Shown: piece by piece, positions 49,047 through 60,970 of the stretch
How positions within the stretch are numbered: position 1 is the first letter of the stretch
How the letters are laid out: each line of letters opens with the position of its first letter
Source of the DNA: Chiua virens
Lineage: Eukaryota; Basidiomycota; Agaricomycetes; Boletales; Boletaceae
NCBI GenBank assembly: GCA_019787685.1
Contig: JAHNUO010000004.1
Location: 434,001-498,000 of the forward strand
Direction: 5' to 3'
Length of the DNA: 64,000 bases
The notes under the pieces: generated by a model
What the model was told of the DNA's origin: nothing
The model's input: the letters and a program-made list of their open reading frames with translations, nothing else
Databases searched by the model: none
Made by a program: the position numbers and the translations under genes

Positions 49047-49330
49047 TATATACTCAGAGTAGAATGGAGATTAGTAACAGAGTTGGTAAGAAACTGAGTA
49101 AGACGGGAGATTGGGAAACTACATAGCCGGAGGTAAGTCAGGTACTGAGAAAGCTGGAGCTGTGCTCGTAAGTGAGACACAGGTTATGTACTAAACAAAA
49201 GAGAAAGCATAGATATGTAACAGAGGTCCGGGATCATGGAGTTGTGTCCTGAGGGAGATCGACCCAGAGTTATCATCTAAGAGATCTGGAGTTATATCCG
49301 AAGGAATGAAGAATGGAGTGGTATATGACA

Positions 49331-51400
49331 GGAGGGCAGGGGGGTTCCAAAGAGGTTCAACATGGGATGACTGGAGGGTCAGAGAGTTCATTGTCTGAAT
49401 CTTCATGGACAAACATTGGGACATCAGGTTGGGGAGTTTGCTAGATTGTTGTGGAAGCATGAGATGAGTGAACTGAAGAAGTTTGCCATAGAATGACAGA
49501 AGGGCCAGGGAGTTCATCATCTGAATCTCTGTGGATGAATATTGGGACATCAGGTTGGGAAGTTCAGTGGAGTGTTGTGGAAGTATAAGATGGGTGAAGA
49601 GAAGAAGTTTGCCATTGGGAAACTTGGCAGAATATTTCTGAAGTGTGAGATGGGGGGTGAGGAGTCTTGGAAGTGATTGTACTTTCCTACCAGATGATCA
49701 GTAGAAGGCAGTGAGTTATTCAAGACATGAACAAATATGCCAACAAGTCTGTTACCAGGGAAAAACTGTTGTGATTTATTGGTGTGGGATGTTCTTGATC
49801 CAAGGTCAGGAGAAACCAGTGAATGTTGATGCATAATGTCTTCTGAATCCTTCCGTGGACTCAGTGATGAAGTGTTCTCCAGACACTTATGATTTTCATG
49901 AGCAGGGAGGGCAACTGCACTATGTTGTACTTACTTGAATTTTTTGGAGAGCTATGTCGTATTTCTGCAAAAGGGCTGCAATTTCAGACTCCTGGTTGGC
50001 CTTAACAAGATATTAAAACAAGCTTGAAATCCCCAGCACCTGGGAATGGGCCTACCTTCATTCTTTGAATGATTGTTTCAACTCCACTTCTTTCAGCATG
50101 ACGCTGTGCCCAATACTCCCCATCCTCAATCTTCTTCTTGAGTAGATGAATTTCTGTCTCCTACTGGGCAATCTTCACCTCTCAATTGATGAGCACAGCA
50201 CTTGCCTTCTGTGTTTCCTCCATGATCTTCTCGTTCTGGTCCTCCAACTCAGTAATTCGTGCAGTATTATGCTGCCATTGGTTCTCATATTGAACTACAG
50301 CTGTTTGATACATCTTCTTTTTTTGTAAAAAGTTATTCTGTAGGGTTCATAAATTATTTCATGGACAGTAATAAAATTGACCCTAATGTCCATACCCCAA
50401 GTGTTGCAGACATCTTTTGAAAATGTGTTTTCAAGGCATACATGTCTTGGCAAAGTATGTTAGATTCATCAACTTCAACTAGCATTACCTTGGTGCCCTG
50501 CTCATTCATGGTTCAGCAAGTACCAGGTGCCCACAATAGCACATACATTGCCTGATTTCTTCACAACAGACTGGGCATATCATTCAGTGAGGAGCATCTA
50601 TGGATACAACAGTTACGTACTGTTTCCAATGCATCACCACCTGTCTGGTCCCACTTGCAGACAGATGACCTCCAAGGATTGAGCCTGAGCATTGACAAGC
50701 TCAATGCATCATTATCAGGGATTAATGTGCCCAGCATGGCAGACAACTCAGTCTCAAATTCCATAGGGACCTCATTGTCAACAACTTCACTGACATCATT
50801 GAGTGCAGACATTGCAGCATCTGCATCACCTGGGACATCAGAGGAAGCACTCTGTGACCAAGCATTGACTGCAACACTTAAAAGAAGTTTCATAAAGTCA
50901 GAGAAACTCACAGGCAACATTCACATCAGGTTGAGCCTGTAATGCTTCATGGTCAACAGGTGAAAGTGGGGCAAGTGGGTTGAGCGGATAAGCCTCGTCA
51001 GCTGGGTTATTGCTGAAAAAAGAGAGAAACACCATGATTACACGACCAGAGTACCTCGAATGCATTTAAATCCCTGTAAGAAACCATGAAATACCTTATT
51101 CAAGGAGGAAGTACAACATTTGCTTGTTTATCGTTGGTCCAGGTATTGGCAACATCCCCTGGTGACGACAATTATTATTGGATCTAGCTATAAGTTGGCA
51201 ATGCACTTACAATCAATCCCATATTGGATGGCAGGGATCCCATAATCAGAACAACTGCCACCTTATCCGCATCTCGGTTGCTATTCCAGCTGTCAGTGTT
51301 AATACAAATTTCAGGCACAGAGGATAAGTGAGAACTGTCAGGTGGCACTATAGAGTACAAGTACAAGTACAAAGTACAAGAGGTATAAGTAGGGAACCAA
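49331..51400 (-). pseudogene. Decayed minus-strand gene with a ~125-bp tandem repeat
   Basis: Minus-strand fragments include a Ser-rich segment (ASSDVPGDADAAMSALNDVS) at 50561-50920 and coiled-coil-like pieces (QESEIAALLQKYDIAL near 49960; ESNILCQDMYALKTHFQKM near 50440). A region at about 49385-49640 has two tandem copies of a ~125-bp unit encoding PNLMSQ...NSL-type repeats. Stops are frequent. Function unknown; it may be the same locus as the decayed gene at 45-47 kb, split by the LTR. Confidence 0.35.
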
Positions 51401-51458
51401 CAACTGACTGTGAGGCAGGGCTAGTACAGGTACGAGTACAAAGATATGGTATACAACT

Positions 51459-53255
51459 TTAGGAAACCAACAACTTCCATGATCGCCCCTGGACTTCTGC
51501 AGAATGCAAGAAAGCACTCCAAATAGCGTCTTTATTTGAGCTATGATATGATGGGTTCAATGTTATGGAAGTGACTTGAGGGAAAGCTGTGAGCCAACCA
51601 CTGCAAGCAATCTGTCCAACTAATGAGTGTATGCTTATCCTGATTCCCAACTGACTCACAAGAATATCTGCACCATTGGTGGTTTTGAATTTGGTAAAAC
51701 ACATGAGGTGCAGAGCCTTGGTGCTGCAGGTGTAGCTATCCCCTTTTGGCACACATAAACTTGCTTCAGAGATAGGTTCCAAAGAAGTGAACTGAATGGT
51801 TAAACTGTTGAGGCAGTATAACCTTTCTGTACAATCCATGATTGTCAACAGGTATGGCTGGCATGGTGTACATCTAGCAATCGACAATGTGATTGTAGTA
51901 ATGGTTTCAGGATTGGCAAGGTGTGTAGTAAGATGCGACACATAGCCAAGGGGTCCATATAGACGTTGAAGATTCGGGAGGTTAACACTTGTTTCCACCA
52001 ACATTTTCAGGGACCCTGGCAGACGTGTTTCATATGAAGGAGCGATATTCAATATTTCAATGCCAGGGTGTTGCTCCAAAAAGACCATGAGGGGATCAAG
52101 AGGGCAGTTATTATCAATTTCCAAGCTCTGAAGCTCTGGAAAGATCAAGAGGCTGAGAAGGGAAGTCCAGGTGTGTGGGGTAAGGTTGAGGTTGGTCAGG
52201 GAGAGTGATTGAAGTAGGGAGCTCAGGAGGATGGACAGAGTTGTAGGGAGAGTGGTGGGAGCAAAAAAGGTAGGTGACTAAAACTTCAGCCTCTGGAAAC
52301 TTGTTGGTGGGCAGCTCATAACGTTCCTTGGTAAGAGAACATGGCACAGGGGAACCATAGAATTTGGTTGGAATTCTATCTCTTGACACCCAGCTGATGT
52401 AATGCTCTCCAGAAGGGAGCTTAATACACCATGGCCAAACTCTGCAGAACCCAGGTAGAAGTAGACCAAGACCTCAATCTTGAATAAGGACTAGAAGTAA
52501 AATGTGAGGGCTCGTAGGTGAGAGTCAGATGCCTCACTTAGACTGCAATATAGGTTTGAAGGGGTTTTGTATGCATCCAATCACTTCCATAGGAGCAATG
52601 CTTCACATGTGGTGTGGTGTACATCAGTCTAGAAGGGATTGGGATGAAAAGATGTTGCAGCAAAGTGTAAAGGTGCTGCAATCTCTCGGAAGAGGATGGA
52701 AACTCGAGCTAGCCTGAGAAGATCACAAGGAGGAAGAAGTGCTGCAATCTCAGCTAGTAATTTGGTTGGAAGGGATAGCAGTTCGGTCAGTTGGGACTGT
52801 AGTTCAGTTGATAGTACTAGAGTTGACTGCATATATTGAGCATAGACTGGGGCTATTCACAACAAGTTACTCACATCTATGAGTCCCAGAGCTGAGCCAG
52901 CAGTGTGAAAGGATGACCCTTGAGGGGTACATACTTGCAGAGTCGGTGGCATGGAGGAAGAGCGTTGAACTTTACTGGGACACAGGTCACAGTAGTGTTG
53001 CTCTCTTGGACACTTAGCTGAGGATAGAGGCTCAGAGGTGCTTTGTCGAAATTTCATTGGTTGTAGGGACTCAGACTTGAGGGATTCATCATCCTCTCTC
53101 GCCCGTTTAAACAGCACCTGATGAAAATTAACTACAAGTATCAAATGAGGAATAGCTGGTTGTACTCGAACTGTGAAACCAGACTCTAGTTGCAGGTGTT
53201 TCACTGATCTTGTTACATCTGAGCCATCATTAATCCTCTGGCGCTTCAGAGGCAT
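51459..53255 (-). CDS. F-box protein (probably leucine-rich-repeat type), frame uncertain in the middle
   Basis: The ATG at 53255-53253 gives MPLKRQRINDGSDVTRSVKH. An intron GTGAGT...ATGCAG (about 52829-52876) joins ...GLID to STLVLSTELQSQL and the F-box LLSLPTKLLAEIAALLPPCD...RVSILFREIA. After a poorly resolved section (about 52150-52630, with possible indels) the C-terminal 229 codons read as LRR-like sequence (FPELQSLEIDNNCPLDPLMV, HPGIEILNIAP, LPNLQRLYGPLGYV) to the stop at 51459. F-box proteins recruit substrates to SCF ubiquitin ligases and are greatly expanded in Agaricomycetes. It lies among transposons, so it could be a decaying paralog. Confidence 0.55.
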
Positions 53256-53652
53256 TATTTGTTCCTGTAGCGATATTTCAGTGTGTTTGCATCAAGAAAA
53301 AATGAAGGCCCTCACCTCCCAAGAGCTTGCTGATGCCATTTCCCATGGTACTATAAAATTCATTGCTATATATCTTGGACCTTTGGGCATTGCACACACC
53401 TCTATTTAAGGGGAAGTCAAGGTTGAGGTCGCAAAATAGGCACTAGACAAAAACGCACAACTTGAAACAAAAGCACTAATTTCTGCAACAAAAGTGCCAA
53501 TATCTACAATGAGGTTATTACATTTTAGGAGATGCACTAATTGTCATATCACACTTACCAACCAAGCCCAATTATATTGGTGATCATATGAGTGATATAA
53601 CATTTTGGTTTGCCTTGATGGCTGGCAATGGTAATAGAACAATATAGAACAA
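53256..53652. other. F-box gene upstream region
   Basis: AT-rich sequence between the F-box start codon and the low-complexity block. No convincing gene; the plus-strand ORF at 53173-53409 overlaps the antisense of the F-box first exon. Confidence 0.4.
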
Positions 53653-54766
53653 TTAGGCAACTGCACATGTGTACCCCTGGGTGGCAGTGCTGACACCCAC
53701 ACCCGCACTCAAGGATACACCCGCACTCTTGCCAAGGGTGCAGGTGTATCCTCGGATGTCCAAAACTGGCACCTGGGAGTATACCCACATCCCAAGTACC
53801 CATGGGGACCTGGACGCTACCATACACCTCAATCTCCTAACACCAAGATGGCAAGTGTGAGAGAAGATGGCAAGGACGACAACACGAACACCACATTATC
53901 ATGGTGTTCATGTCATCATTATTATCATCATTGTTGTCGGGTGAGGATGACTCAGAGGGTGAGGACAACAGGGGTGAGCAAGGATGACGATGACGACACA
54001 AGCACCACAATATTGTGGTGCTTGTATTGTTGTTGTTGTTGTTGTCAGGTGAGGGTGGCAAGAGGACAATGGGGTTGAGGGAGGACAACAACAACACAAG
54101 CACCACAATAATGTGGTATTCGTGTTGTTGTTGTTGTTGTCGTCATCACTGTCATTGTCAGGAACTGAGAGAGGGGTGGCACACTGCACCATGTCGTCTG
54201 TCTGCATCATGTGGGGTGAGAGGAGAGGAAGGGAGGGGAGGCCATCATGTCATCCATCACGTTTGGTGTGATGGCACAAAGGAAGGAGGGTGGGTGAATT
54301 CAGGGAGGGTGAGTCGTGTTGATGATGCAACAATGTGCTGCATTGTCATTGCGGCACGTTGTGGCATTGTCCTCATGTCCAGGTAGCACAAAGGGTAGGG
54401 ATGACATGTTCATCATGTCATGTCATGGCTTCATCACAGTTGCTGTTGTTGCATGCCATTGTTGTGTGTCATTGTTATGTGTCATCATTGTGTGTCATCG
54501 CCAGGTGCAAGGATGGCACAGAAAGATTGAGGGCAAGGTGTAGGAGAGGTGAGGTGTAGGAAGGTGAGTGTAGGGGAGACATGTAGTATGTATGTTGTCA
54601 CATCGCCTTCTTGTCATGACAACTCATCGATTTCCATTCTAGGTAATACCTGCACCCGAGGGTGCAGATAAGAATACAGGTGTTGAACATGGTGACCCAC
54701 ACCCACACCCAGCAAACACCCACACCTGTGACCTGGCTGGGTATCAGACACCCCTACTATTGCCTA
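53653..54766. mobile_element. Possible non-autonomous DNA element with hairpin-rich interior
   Basis: Outer inverted motifs TTAGGCAA (left, about 53653) and TTGCCTAA (right, about 54759-54766) bracket 1.1 kb. This has CACCC-rich subterminal stretches on both sides (53690-53750 and 54690-54760) and no long ORF. The interior holds three tandem imperfect palindromes (53879-54142). The boundaries are a proposal; no clear target duplication was identified. Confidence 0.3.
53879..54142. repeat. Three successive AAC/GTT-type palindromes
   Basis: At about 53879-53935, 53994-54043 and 54087-54142 the same design recurs: a (GAC/AAC)-rich stem, AGCACCACA, a short AT centre, TGTGGTGCT and (GTT)n. Each can fold into a stem of 20 bp or more. 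Confidence 0.7.
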
Positions 54767-54880
54767 AGAACAATTACCCTATCAACACATAAAATAAGTT
54801 AGCCTTTTGATGTTGATTTTCATACTATCCCAGAATGCCTCCCAAATGACTCTTCTCAGTGCCAGCCTTCTACACAGTCA

Positions 54881-55474
54881 GTGAACCCTCATTGTCCACT
54901 CTTATCATCCCATGTTCAAATGGTGATCCAGCAGCTATCTTCAGTGACCACCATCTCCACAGTCCAGGAGATAATGGGGTCCAAACCATCTTCCCAGCAT
55001 CACACAACTATGCCAATCCCGCCACTCACCACACCAGTGTTCCGGGTGGCTAGCACCTTCTGCACAAGTATGCCACAGCCCTGTGCAGACAAAGGGAAAG
55101 AGGTATTGTTTGCTGTTGCAGACGATCCACCTTCAGATTATGAACACTCAGAATACTCACCAGCCCCTAGTGACTCCTCACTCACTTCCCCTGAGGAAGA
55201 TTTGGCAGAGAGTTCTAAGATTCAGAAACCTCCTGGGGAGGCAGGAAGACCTGGTTGTGGTGTGTACAACCTGGAGGAACAGCTCCACTGGCACGAGGCC
55301 AACTTCAAGAAGCTGAAAGTAAGTGATCCAAGAAGGGGTGACAAAGATGTCCTACTGACCAAATTTCAGACTCTCACGCACAAACTGGTCAGAAAGTATT
55401 TGGATGAAACCAAATGCAGGGGCATGCAAGATCTTGCAGGGATTAGGACTGTGAAGCAGGAGGTTAATTGCTGA
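54881..55474 (+). CDS. Hypothetical transposon-associated protein, fragment
   Basis: The open frame reads ...MGSKPSSQHHTTMPIPPL, then DKGKEVLFAVADDPPSDYEH, Ser/Pro-rich sequence, and a more ordered part GCGVYNLEEQLHWHEANFKK...LVRKYLDETKCRGMQDLAGIR, to a stop at 55472-55474. I have an impression of recurrent hypothetical proteins in related fungi but cannot name a domain. The 5' start is uncertain; the region downstream to 55620 has stop-rich continuation. Confidence 0.4.
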   Translation: MNPHCPLLSSHVQMVIQQLSSVTTISTVQEIMGSKPSSQHHTTMPIPPLTTPVFRVASTFCTSMPQPCADKGKEVLFAVADDPPSDYEHSEYSPAPSDSSLTSPEEDLAESSKIQKPPGEAGRPGCGVYNLEEQLHWHEANFKKLKVSDPRRGDKDVLLTKFQTLTHKLVRKYLDETKCRGMQDLAGIRTVKQEVNC

Positions 55475-56096
55475 TGCAATGTCCAAGAGCAACACTTACA
55501 AGGCACTAGGTCTCAAAAGTCTATCCATTATTGGACAATTTCGCAAATAGCTGGCCAATGGAAGATTTAATAATGCTCAGATTGAAGTATATGTCACAGA
55601 GGAGTCATCAGAAGCAGAGGATGCATAGTGCTTCCCCCACTGTAGTGAAAAGAACCTAAGTAGTTGACACGTTGAAGTGTTATAGTAAATCACCAAATGA
55701 ATATCTAAGCAAGATTATATACAACTGGAATGAATGGGAAGATCCCATTGGTGAGGACCTAGCTGATTGTGTAAGGTCAGTCCCTAGGTAATTGTTTTAG
55801 TGACCTTCTCATCTGAAATTCAGCAGAATAATCACCAAATGCTGTCCTCTTGGAAACGAACTAGATATTCCATGAACAAATTAATGCTGTCCTTGTAGCC
55901 TTGGAAACATAATGTGATGGGAGACAGATCGCCAGTATCTAGTCTTTTGTGAACGAAAATTTTATCCAAGACAATTATCACTTACACTCCCTGACTATGA
56001 ATAGTGAGGCTTTTGTTTTTTGCTTCATTGCAATTGTAAAATGATGATTATTGTGACCTAGGGGAGTCAGACTTAAAGCTAGCAGGATCAAATACA

Positions 56097-57400
56097 TTAA
56101 CAAACTCACAGCTGAATACTTCCCAATTGTCCATGTCTTCACTCCATCTCTCCTTGAATGCTCAGGTATACACACAGGTCAGACACCTGAGCGGACATCA
56201 AGATACTATCTTGTGCTTGGCTGTATCCAACGGTAGCAAATTTCTAGCCAGTGGTGGTCAGTGTATTGTCCTATCTATTGAATAAAAGTTAACAATAATC
56301 AGTAGGAATCGATGGGTTGCAGATATGGGACCTACAACAAATGATTCAACTTCCAAAGCTTACCCAGATGCATAATCCTGGTGATCTGATCACTTGTGTA
56401 ACATGGCTATCACAGAAGAACAACCTACAAGAGGTGCTGTGTGGCAGATCAGGCCTTGGGTACCTCATTTTATGGCATCAGTGAGCCAACTCTGCAATCG
56501 AATTTGATGGGGTATTTTCGAGGCAGACTAGGACTGGACAAGAGATTATGAGTATTAGCCACCATGACAGTGAAGGGACTACTCGCATTATTACAGGGAT
56601 GCAGGACAAGTGGGCCCAACTATGGGCTGTGGATGCCAAATTGAACCTAATGACAATCTTCTCTGTTGAGTTGCCCACTGTTCCTTGAGCTCTGTACTTC
56701 CATGCAATGGGAATCACAGCTTTTAGGATGTTTGACAGCAAAATGTAAGTAGAACACAGTGCTGAAGATATATTAACACAATACAGAGCACTAAAGAAAC
56801 TTCAGGCTGACCTTGCAGAACACAGATGGTTTACTACTCAGTACAAAGTCCACTGGATTGATGGTGTGAGCATCCTATCCCAAACCATCTTCTTAGCTAA
56901 CAATGAAGCAGAGGCGGAGTGTCTATTGACCAGACTGGGGACTATTTCATCATTGATAATGCTGTCAGTGGGTTCAGTCTACACCATCTGGAGGATGGTG
57001 TCTGTGTCTGATTGTATAACATGAAACCAGTGAAAACTTACCTAAAACAAGTAACTTTTGCATCGAAAGGAGATGTTATCATTGGTGGTGGGGACAATGG
57101 GATGGTTTATGTTTTCAGCAAGGCAAATGGAAAGCTAGTCCAGTCTCTGCAACATGCACGCAGCAGATGAGTTCAAACAATTACAGTAAGCAAATATATT
57201 GCAGGCAATCACTTCAATACTCACATGTAACCAGGCTCATGACAACACCGATTCTTCCCTCATTATCGCCACATCCTCGAGTAACAAAGACAAGGCTCAC
57301 ATCTCAGTGTGGAAGAAGTCCTACGAGACACCTGACTCAAAGGGGTCCCCTACTCGGTTGGGCCTCTGCACAGTTCTGCAGCACTTGGTGACCATCATAA
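56097..57400 (+). pseudogene. Decayed WD40-repeat gene
   Basis: Pieces read VYTQVRHLSGHQDTILCLAV, SKFLASGG, LQIWDLQQMIQLPKLTQM, ITCVTWLSQKNNLQEVLCG, HHDSEGTTRIITGMQDKWAQ, FASKGDVIIGGGDNGMVYVF and SKANGKLVQSLQHA, the normal rhythm of WD40 blades. In-frame stops, frame changes and intron-like gaps show decay. A plus-strand tail with open frame continues at 57628-57897. Confidence 0.6.
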
Positions 57401-59202
57401 TCGTCATCCTATTGATTCAAACTATGGTGAGCAAGCGTGCTAAAACTTGTCAATGGATAGGATATAATTACAGGTATATAGAATCTGAATTTCAGCAATG
57501 GATGGGACTGCTGGATCAATGCATGGTATCACCCACCCACACAGGAGTCAATGAACCATGACATACATACAACTTCTGTTGTAGCAGCTCATGGCGCAAT
57601 ATATGTAAGCCAGTCTCAGGGGGACCAATGAGGCACCAAGACCAATCAGAGTTCCAGGAAGAATGGGAATTGGCCATGCAAAGACCTCTGAACCCTCCAG
57701 AATTTCAAGAAGAGTGGGATCTTCAGGATAGAATTAGTGGGGTAACATCAATTGACACAGAGGATACACACCTTGTGTCAGATGTTGCAGAGCAGAGGGG
57801 GATGGAAATCCATGAGGAGCAGCAGAATGATGTTGGTGGGTTGTGCGATGGCAGCAGGAACATGTGCGCCCTTGAAACCCTATGTGTTTGTGTATAATAC
57901 GCTCAGCCAATCAGGAACACGACAATGTAAATTGGCCTACTTAGCGTTACTACCCACTATTACCCATCCATGTCTAACTAATGATGATTAGGCCTAGGAA
58001 GCTACTGTTACTACACAATATCATCTTAGGTTTGCAACAGCTACTACTAACCCTTCAAGCTAATCATCATTACCCATCTATCCCTAATAGTACCTGATTG
58101 TACATAGGTGATGAAATGGGAAAGAGTTGTCATGAGAACACATACTGCAGTCACCCTGCACCGATGAAGACAGGGAGCCAATGGTTGCAAATAGGCCATC
58201 TGAGATGGCCAGCTGACATTGGGCCGAGCAAGAGTGGGAGAACCAAATGAGATGGATAGGCCGAAAGGAGGGTCGAGCAAGACAGATGGGCCAAGCCTAT
58301 ATGTAGTGAAGATTAGTAGTTAAATAAGGTAGATGTAGAGTTGCAATGCAGACTGGTGGGCTGATTTTAAGCAGGCTGACATCTCGATGGGCCGATAAGT
58401 ATGGCCAACAAGGAAATGCTGATGGCAATGGGTGGGCTGATGAATGGAACGGCGAAAGAGACAGAGGGGCCAAGGAAAATCATAGAGGAGATATCCTGTT
58501 GGTCAATGAAGAGAGGTCCGAGAATGACTGATGGGCCAAGGGTGTGAGCAGCAAGATGAACTGGTGGGCCAATTAGATCTCCACCAGGGCTGAACAGAAT
58601 GGCCAAGATAATAGATGGTGATAGATATTGGTGGGCTGATGGATAATGTCCCAAGGGATATGGAAGGGCTAATTTGATGCAGGCCAATAGTGGGTAGTGA
58701 GCCAAACAAGAAATGGACCAATATGCATGGGTAGGCTGATGAGAGAATAGGCAGAACAAATGTCTAGGCCAAAGAAGGGAGCACTGATGTCCAATGGTCG
58801 ACTGCTATACAGGAAGGAGAAAAAATGAGTGTGCCAACGATATAAAGCTGCCAGTGAGACCATACCACTAGGCTGAAGCGACATATACTGACATGCACTG
58901 ACCAGCCAGTACAGATGTGTCAGGGGATGACATAGGTGGGCTGAAGGAATGAGCAGCTGATACACAATGAGCAGCTGATGACAATGTGAAGTGTTGGATA
59001 CAGATGGGCCGACTATGGAGAACTGAGGGTTGACTGATCGGCCAAGGAGATGAAGGCCGATACTGAATGAATGGCCAGTGAAGAGGGTTGACATTGTGAA
59101 GTAGATCATACCAATGGGCCAAGTTTTGGAGGACTGTGTTGACAGATCAGCCGACAGAAGGAAGGCTAAGCCAGATTGAGTGGCCAATGAAGAGGTGATG
59201 TA

Positions 59203-60793
59203 CAGTGAGCAACAAAACTGTTGCAATGTTTGACCCTAATGTGGTGTGCACAGTGCACCGCAACCACTTGTGGGAATTTCACTTAGCTTTGGTGAGACCA
59301 AATAAAGTACAAATCATTGGCTACAAATCGGCCTCTGGGTCATGTGATTTGGCCCAGTGGCTGCGAAGATATTGCCATTTTAAGTCAATCTAATCATTGC
59401 AACAGTTTTGTTGCTGATATCATGGGTATGGTAATTAGTATGAAGTGTACTCTCCTTTGGCCTTGATAACCTCCTGAACCCTCCTGGGCATACTCTCAAT
59501 CAACCTTTGACACTCCTCTACCCCAATCTTGTACCACTTTGCTTGAATCCTCTCCCAAAGTTCCAATACCCCCTTGGGTGGCTCAGGATACTCTGCTAGC
59601 CTTCTTTTGAGGATGAACCATAGATGTTCTATGGGATTATGATCTGGGGACTGAGCAGGCCATACCATGACCTCAAATCCATGCTCCTCAAACCACTCCT
59701 TGGCCTTCCTACTGGTATGTTTGGGATCATTATCTTGTTGAAAGATAATGTCCTCTGGAGAAAATCCAAAATCCACCAGGGTTTGTTGGAGATCATCCTC
59801 TACAATCTGCACATAGAGGTTAGCATCCATCTTACCATCCATCTTGCAAGCCATTCCAACCCCTTCCCAACTCATACAACCCCATATCATCACTGAACCT
59901 CCCCTAAACTTGACTATACCCTGTACAATCCTATCACTAAGGCCCTCTCCTGCCTTTTTCCAAGCCCATTTCCTGCCATCTGACCCAATACAATTGATTT
60001 TGGTCTCATCTGACCAAATGACATGCTTCCAATTATCCACAGTCCAATCCTGGTGGCTTATAGCAAAATCCAATCTTTCTCTCCTATGATGCTTGGAAAG
60101 AAGAGGTCATTTTTGCTTTACTACAGCCTTCATACCAGCCTTTTTCAGGTGACGATGAATGGTTTGTGAGGATATGGGATGGTTCTTGACATCCTGAAGA
60201 GTCTTGGTGATCTGGACAGCATTTTCAGCCTTTCCAGTACCAAGAAGTCAAATGGCATGGCGGATATCAGTGGGGGAAATGATGGATGGACAACCACCAG
60301 AGGCTTTGGGAAGGTCAGGACAGTGTTTGGCATGAATACAACTGATGGTGGAGTGGTTGAACCCAGTAGAAGCAGAGATTTGGCAGGTTGATTGACCCAA
60401 TTCCAAGAAAGTAATGATCTGGTTGGTTTGATCAATGGACAGAGATTTCATGATGAAAGAAGTGGTAAAAGTGATGATGTTTGGCTGTGTTTACATCATG
60501 TTGAACTGTTTATGCATCACATGACCCATTGCTGACATAATATTTCATTGCAACAGGTGGTTTCTGCATTTACATAGCTCAGCAACAAAACTGTTGCAAT
60601 GACTAGAATGACTTAAAATGGCAATATCTTCGCAGCCACTGGGCCAAATCACATGACCCAGAGGCCGATTTGTAGCCAATGATTTGTACTTTATTTGGTC
60701 TCACCAAAGCTAAGTGAAATTCCCACAAGTGGTTGTGGTGCACTATGCACACCACATTAGGGTCAAACATTGCAACAGTTTTGTTGCTCACTG
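59203..60793 (-). mobile_element. Tc1/mariner element, copy 2 (defective)
   Basis: A 1591-bp element between TA duplications (59201-59202 and 60794-60795). The terminal inverted repeats are 214 bp (59203-59416 and 60580-60793), starting CAGTGAGCAACAAAACTG and each ending with an inverted copy of the tip. The filler inside the repeats is unrelated in sequence to that of copy 1. Confidence 0.92.
59435..60451 (-). pseudogene. Tc1/mariner transposase with two nonsense codons
   Basis: Same frame and length as the intact copy at 47797-48813, starting MKSLSIDQTNQIITFLELGQ at 60451 and ending KGEYTSY. TGA codons replace Cys after DIRHAI (60248-60250) and Arg after VVKQK (60107-60109). The catalytic contexts VIWSDETKINCIG, FQQDNDPKHTS and DHNPIEHLW are kept, apart from Leu to His before NPIE. 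There is no frameshift. The two proteins are clearly related but well diverged, so these are two subfamilies. Confidence 0.9.
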
Positions 60794-60970
60794 TACAGGA
60801 GACTGGTGTGGGCCGATGTCTGAGGGTTCAGTTGATTTATTTGGCCAAGGAGATGAGTGATGACAAGAGCGGTGCAGCCGATGATGGGTATGAAAAAGGC
60901 ACTGATTGATGGTGCAATGAAACCAAAGCAGAGCGGTCAGCAGATTGTCTTAGAGTAACGGACCACCTGG

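Larger units (their letters stand above)
47181..49330 (+). mobile_element. Solo LTR of family A, split by a Tc1/mariner element
   Basis: It starts TGTTAGAGACC and ends GTATATGACA, with a perfect 5-bp duplication GGAGG (47176-47180 and 49331-49335). Without the inserted Tc1 and its extra TA it is about 555 bp and aligns with the LTR at 33499-34090. Confidence 0.85.
58190..60970. repeat. Diffuse array of short GGGCC/GGGCTGATG motifs, split by Tc1 copy 2
   Basis: From about 58190 to 59190, motifs such as GATGGGCC, GGCCAA, GGGCTGAT and GGCCGAT recur every 20-40 bp on the plus strand. They resume at 60810-60890 after the Tc1 element. No gene is supported; long minus-strand ORFs here are shadows of the repeat. 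Confidence 0.5.

Noticed and set aside
53837..54386. ORFs rich in Asn/Thr/Cys around the hairpin array
   Set aside because: Explained by AAC/GTT repeats read in several frames on both strands.
58669..59226. 185-codon minus-strand ORF
   Set aside because: Low-complexity shadow of the GGGCC/GGGCTGATG motif array, running into the Tc1 terminal repeat.
60145..60451. Frameshift in Tc1 copy 2
   Set aside because: The apparent frame change is only a TGA after DIRHAI; the same frame continues as LLGTGKAENAVQ.
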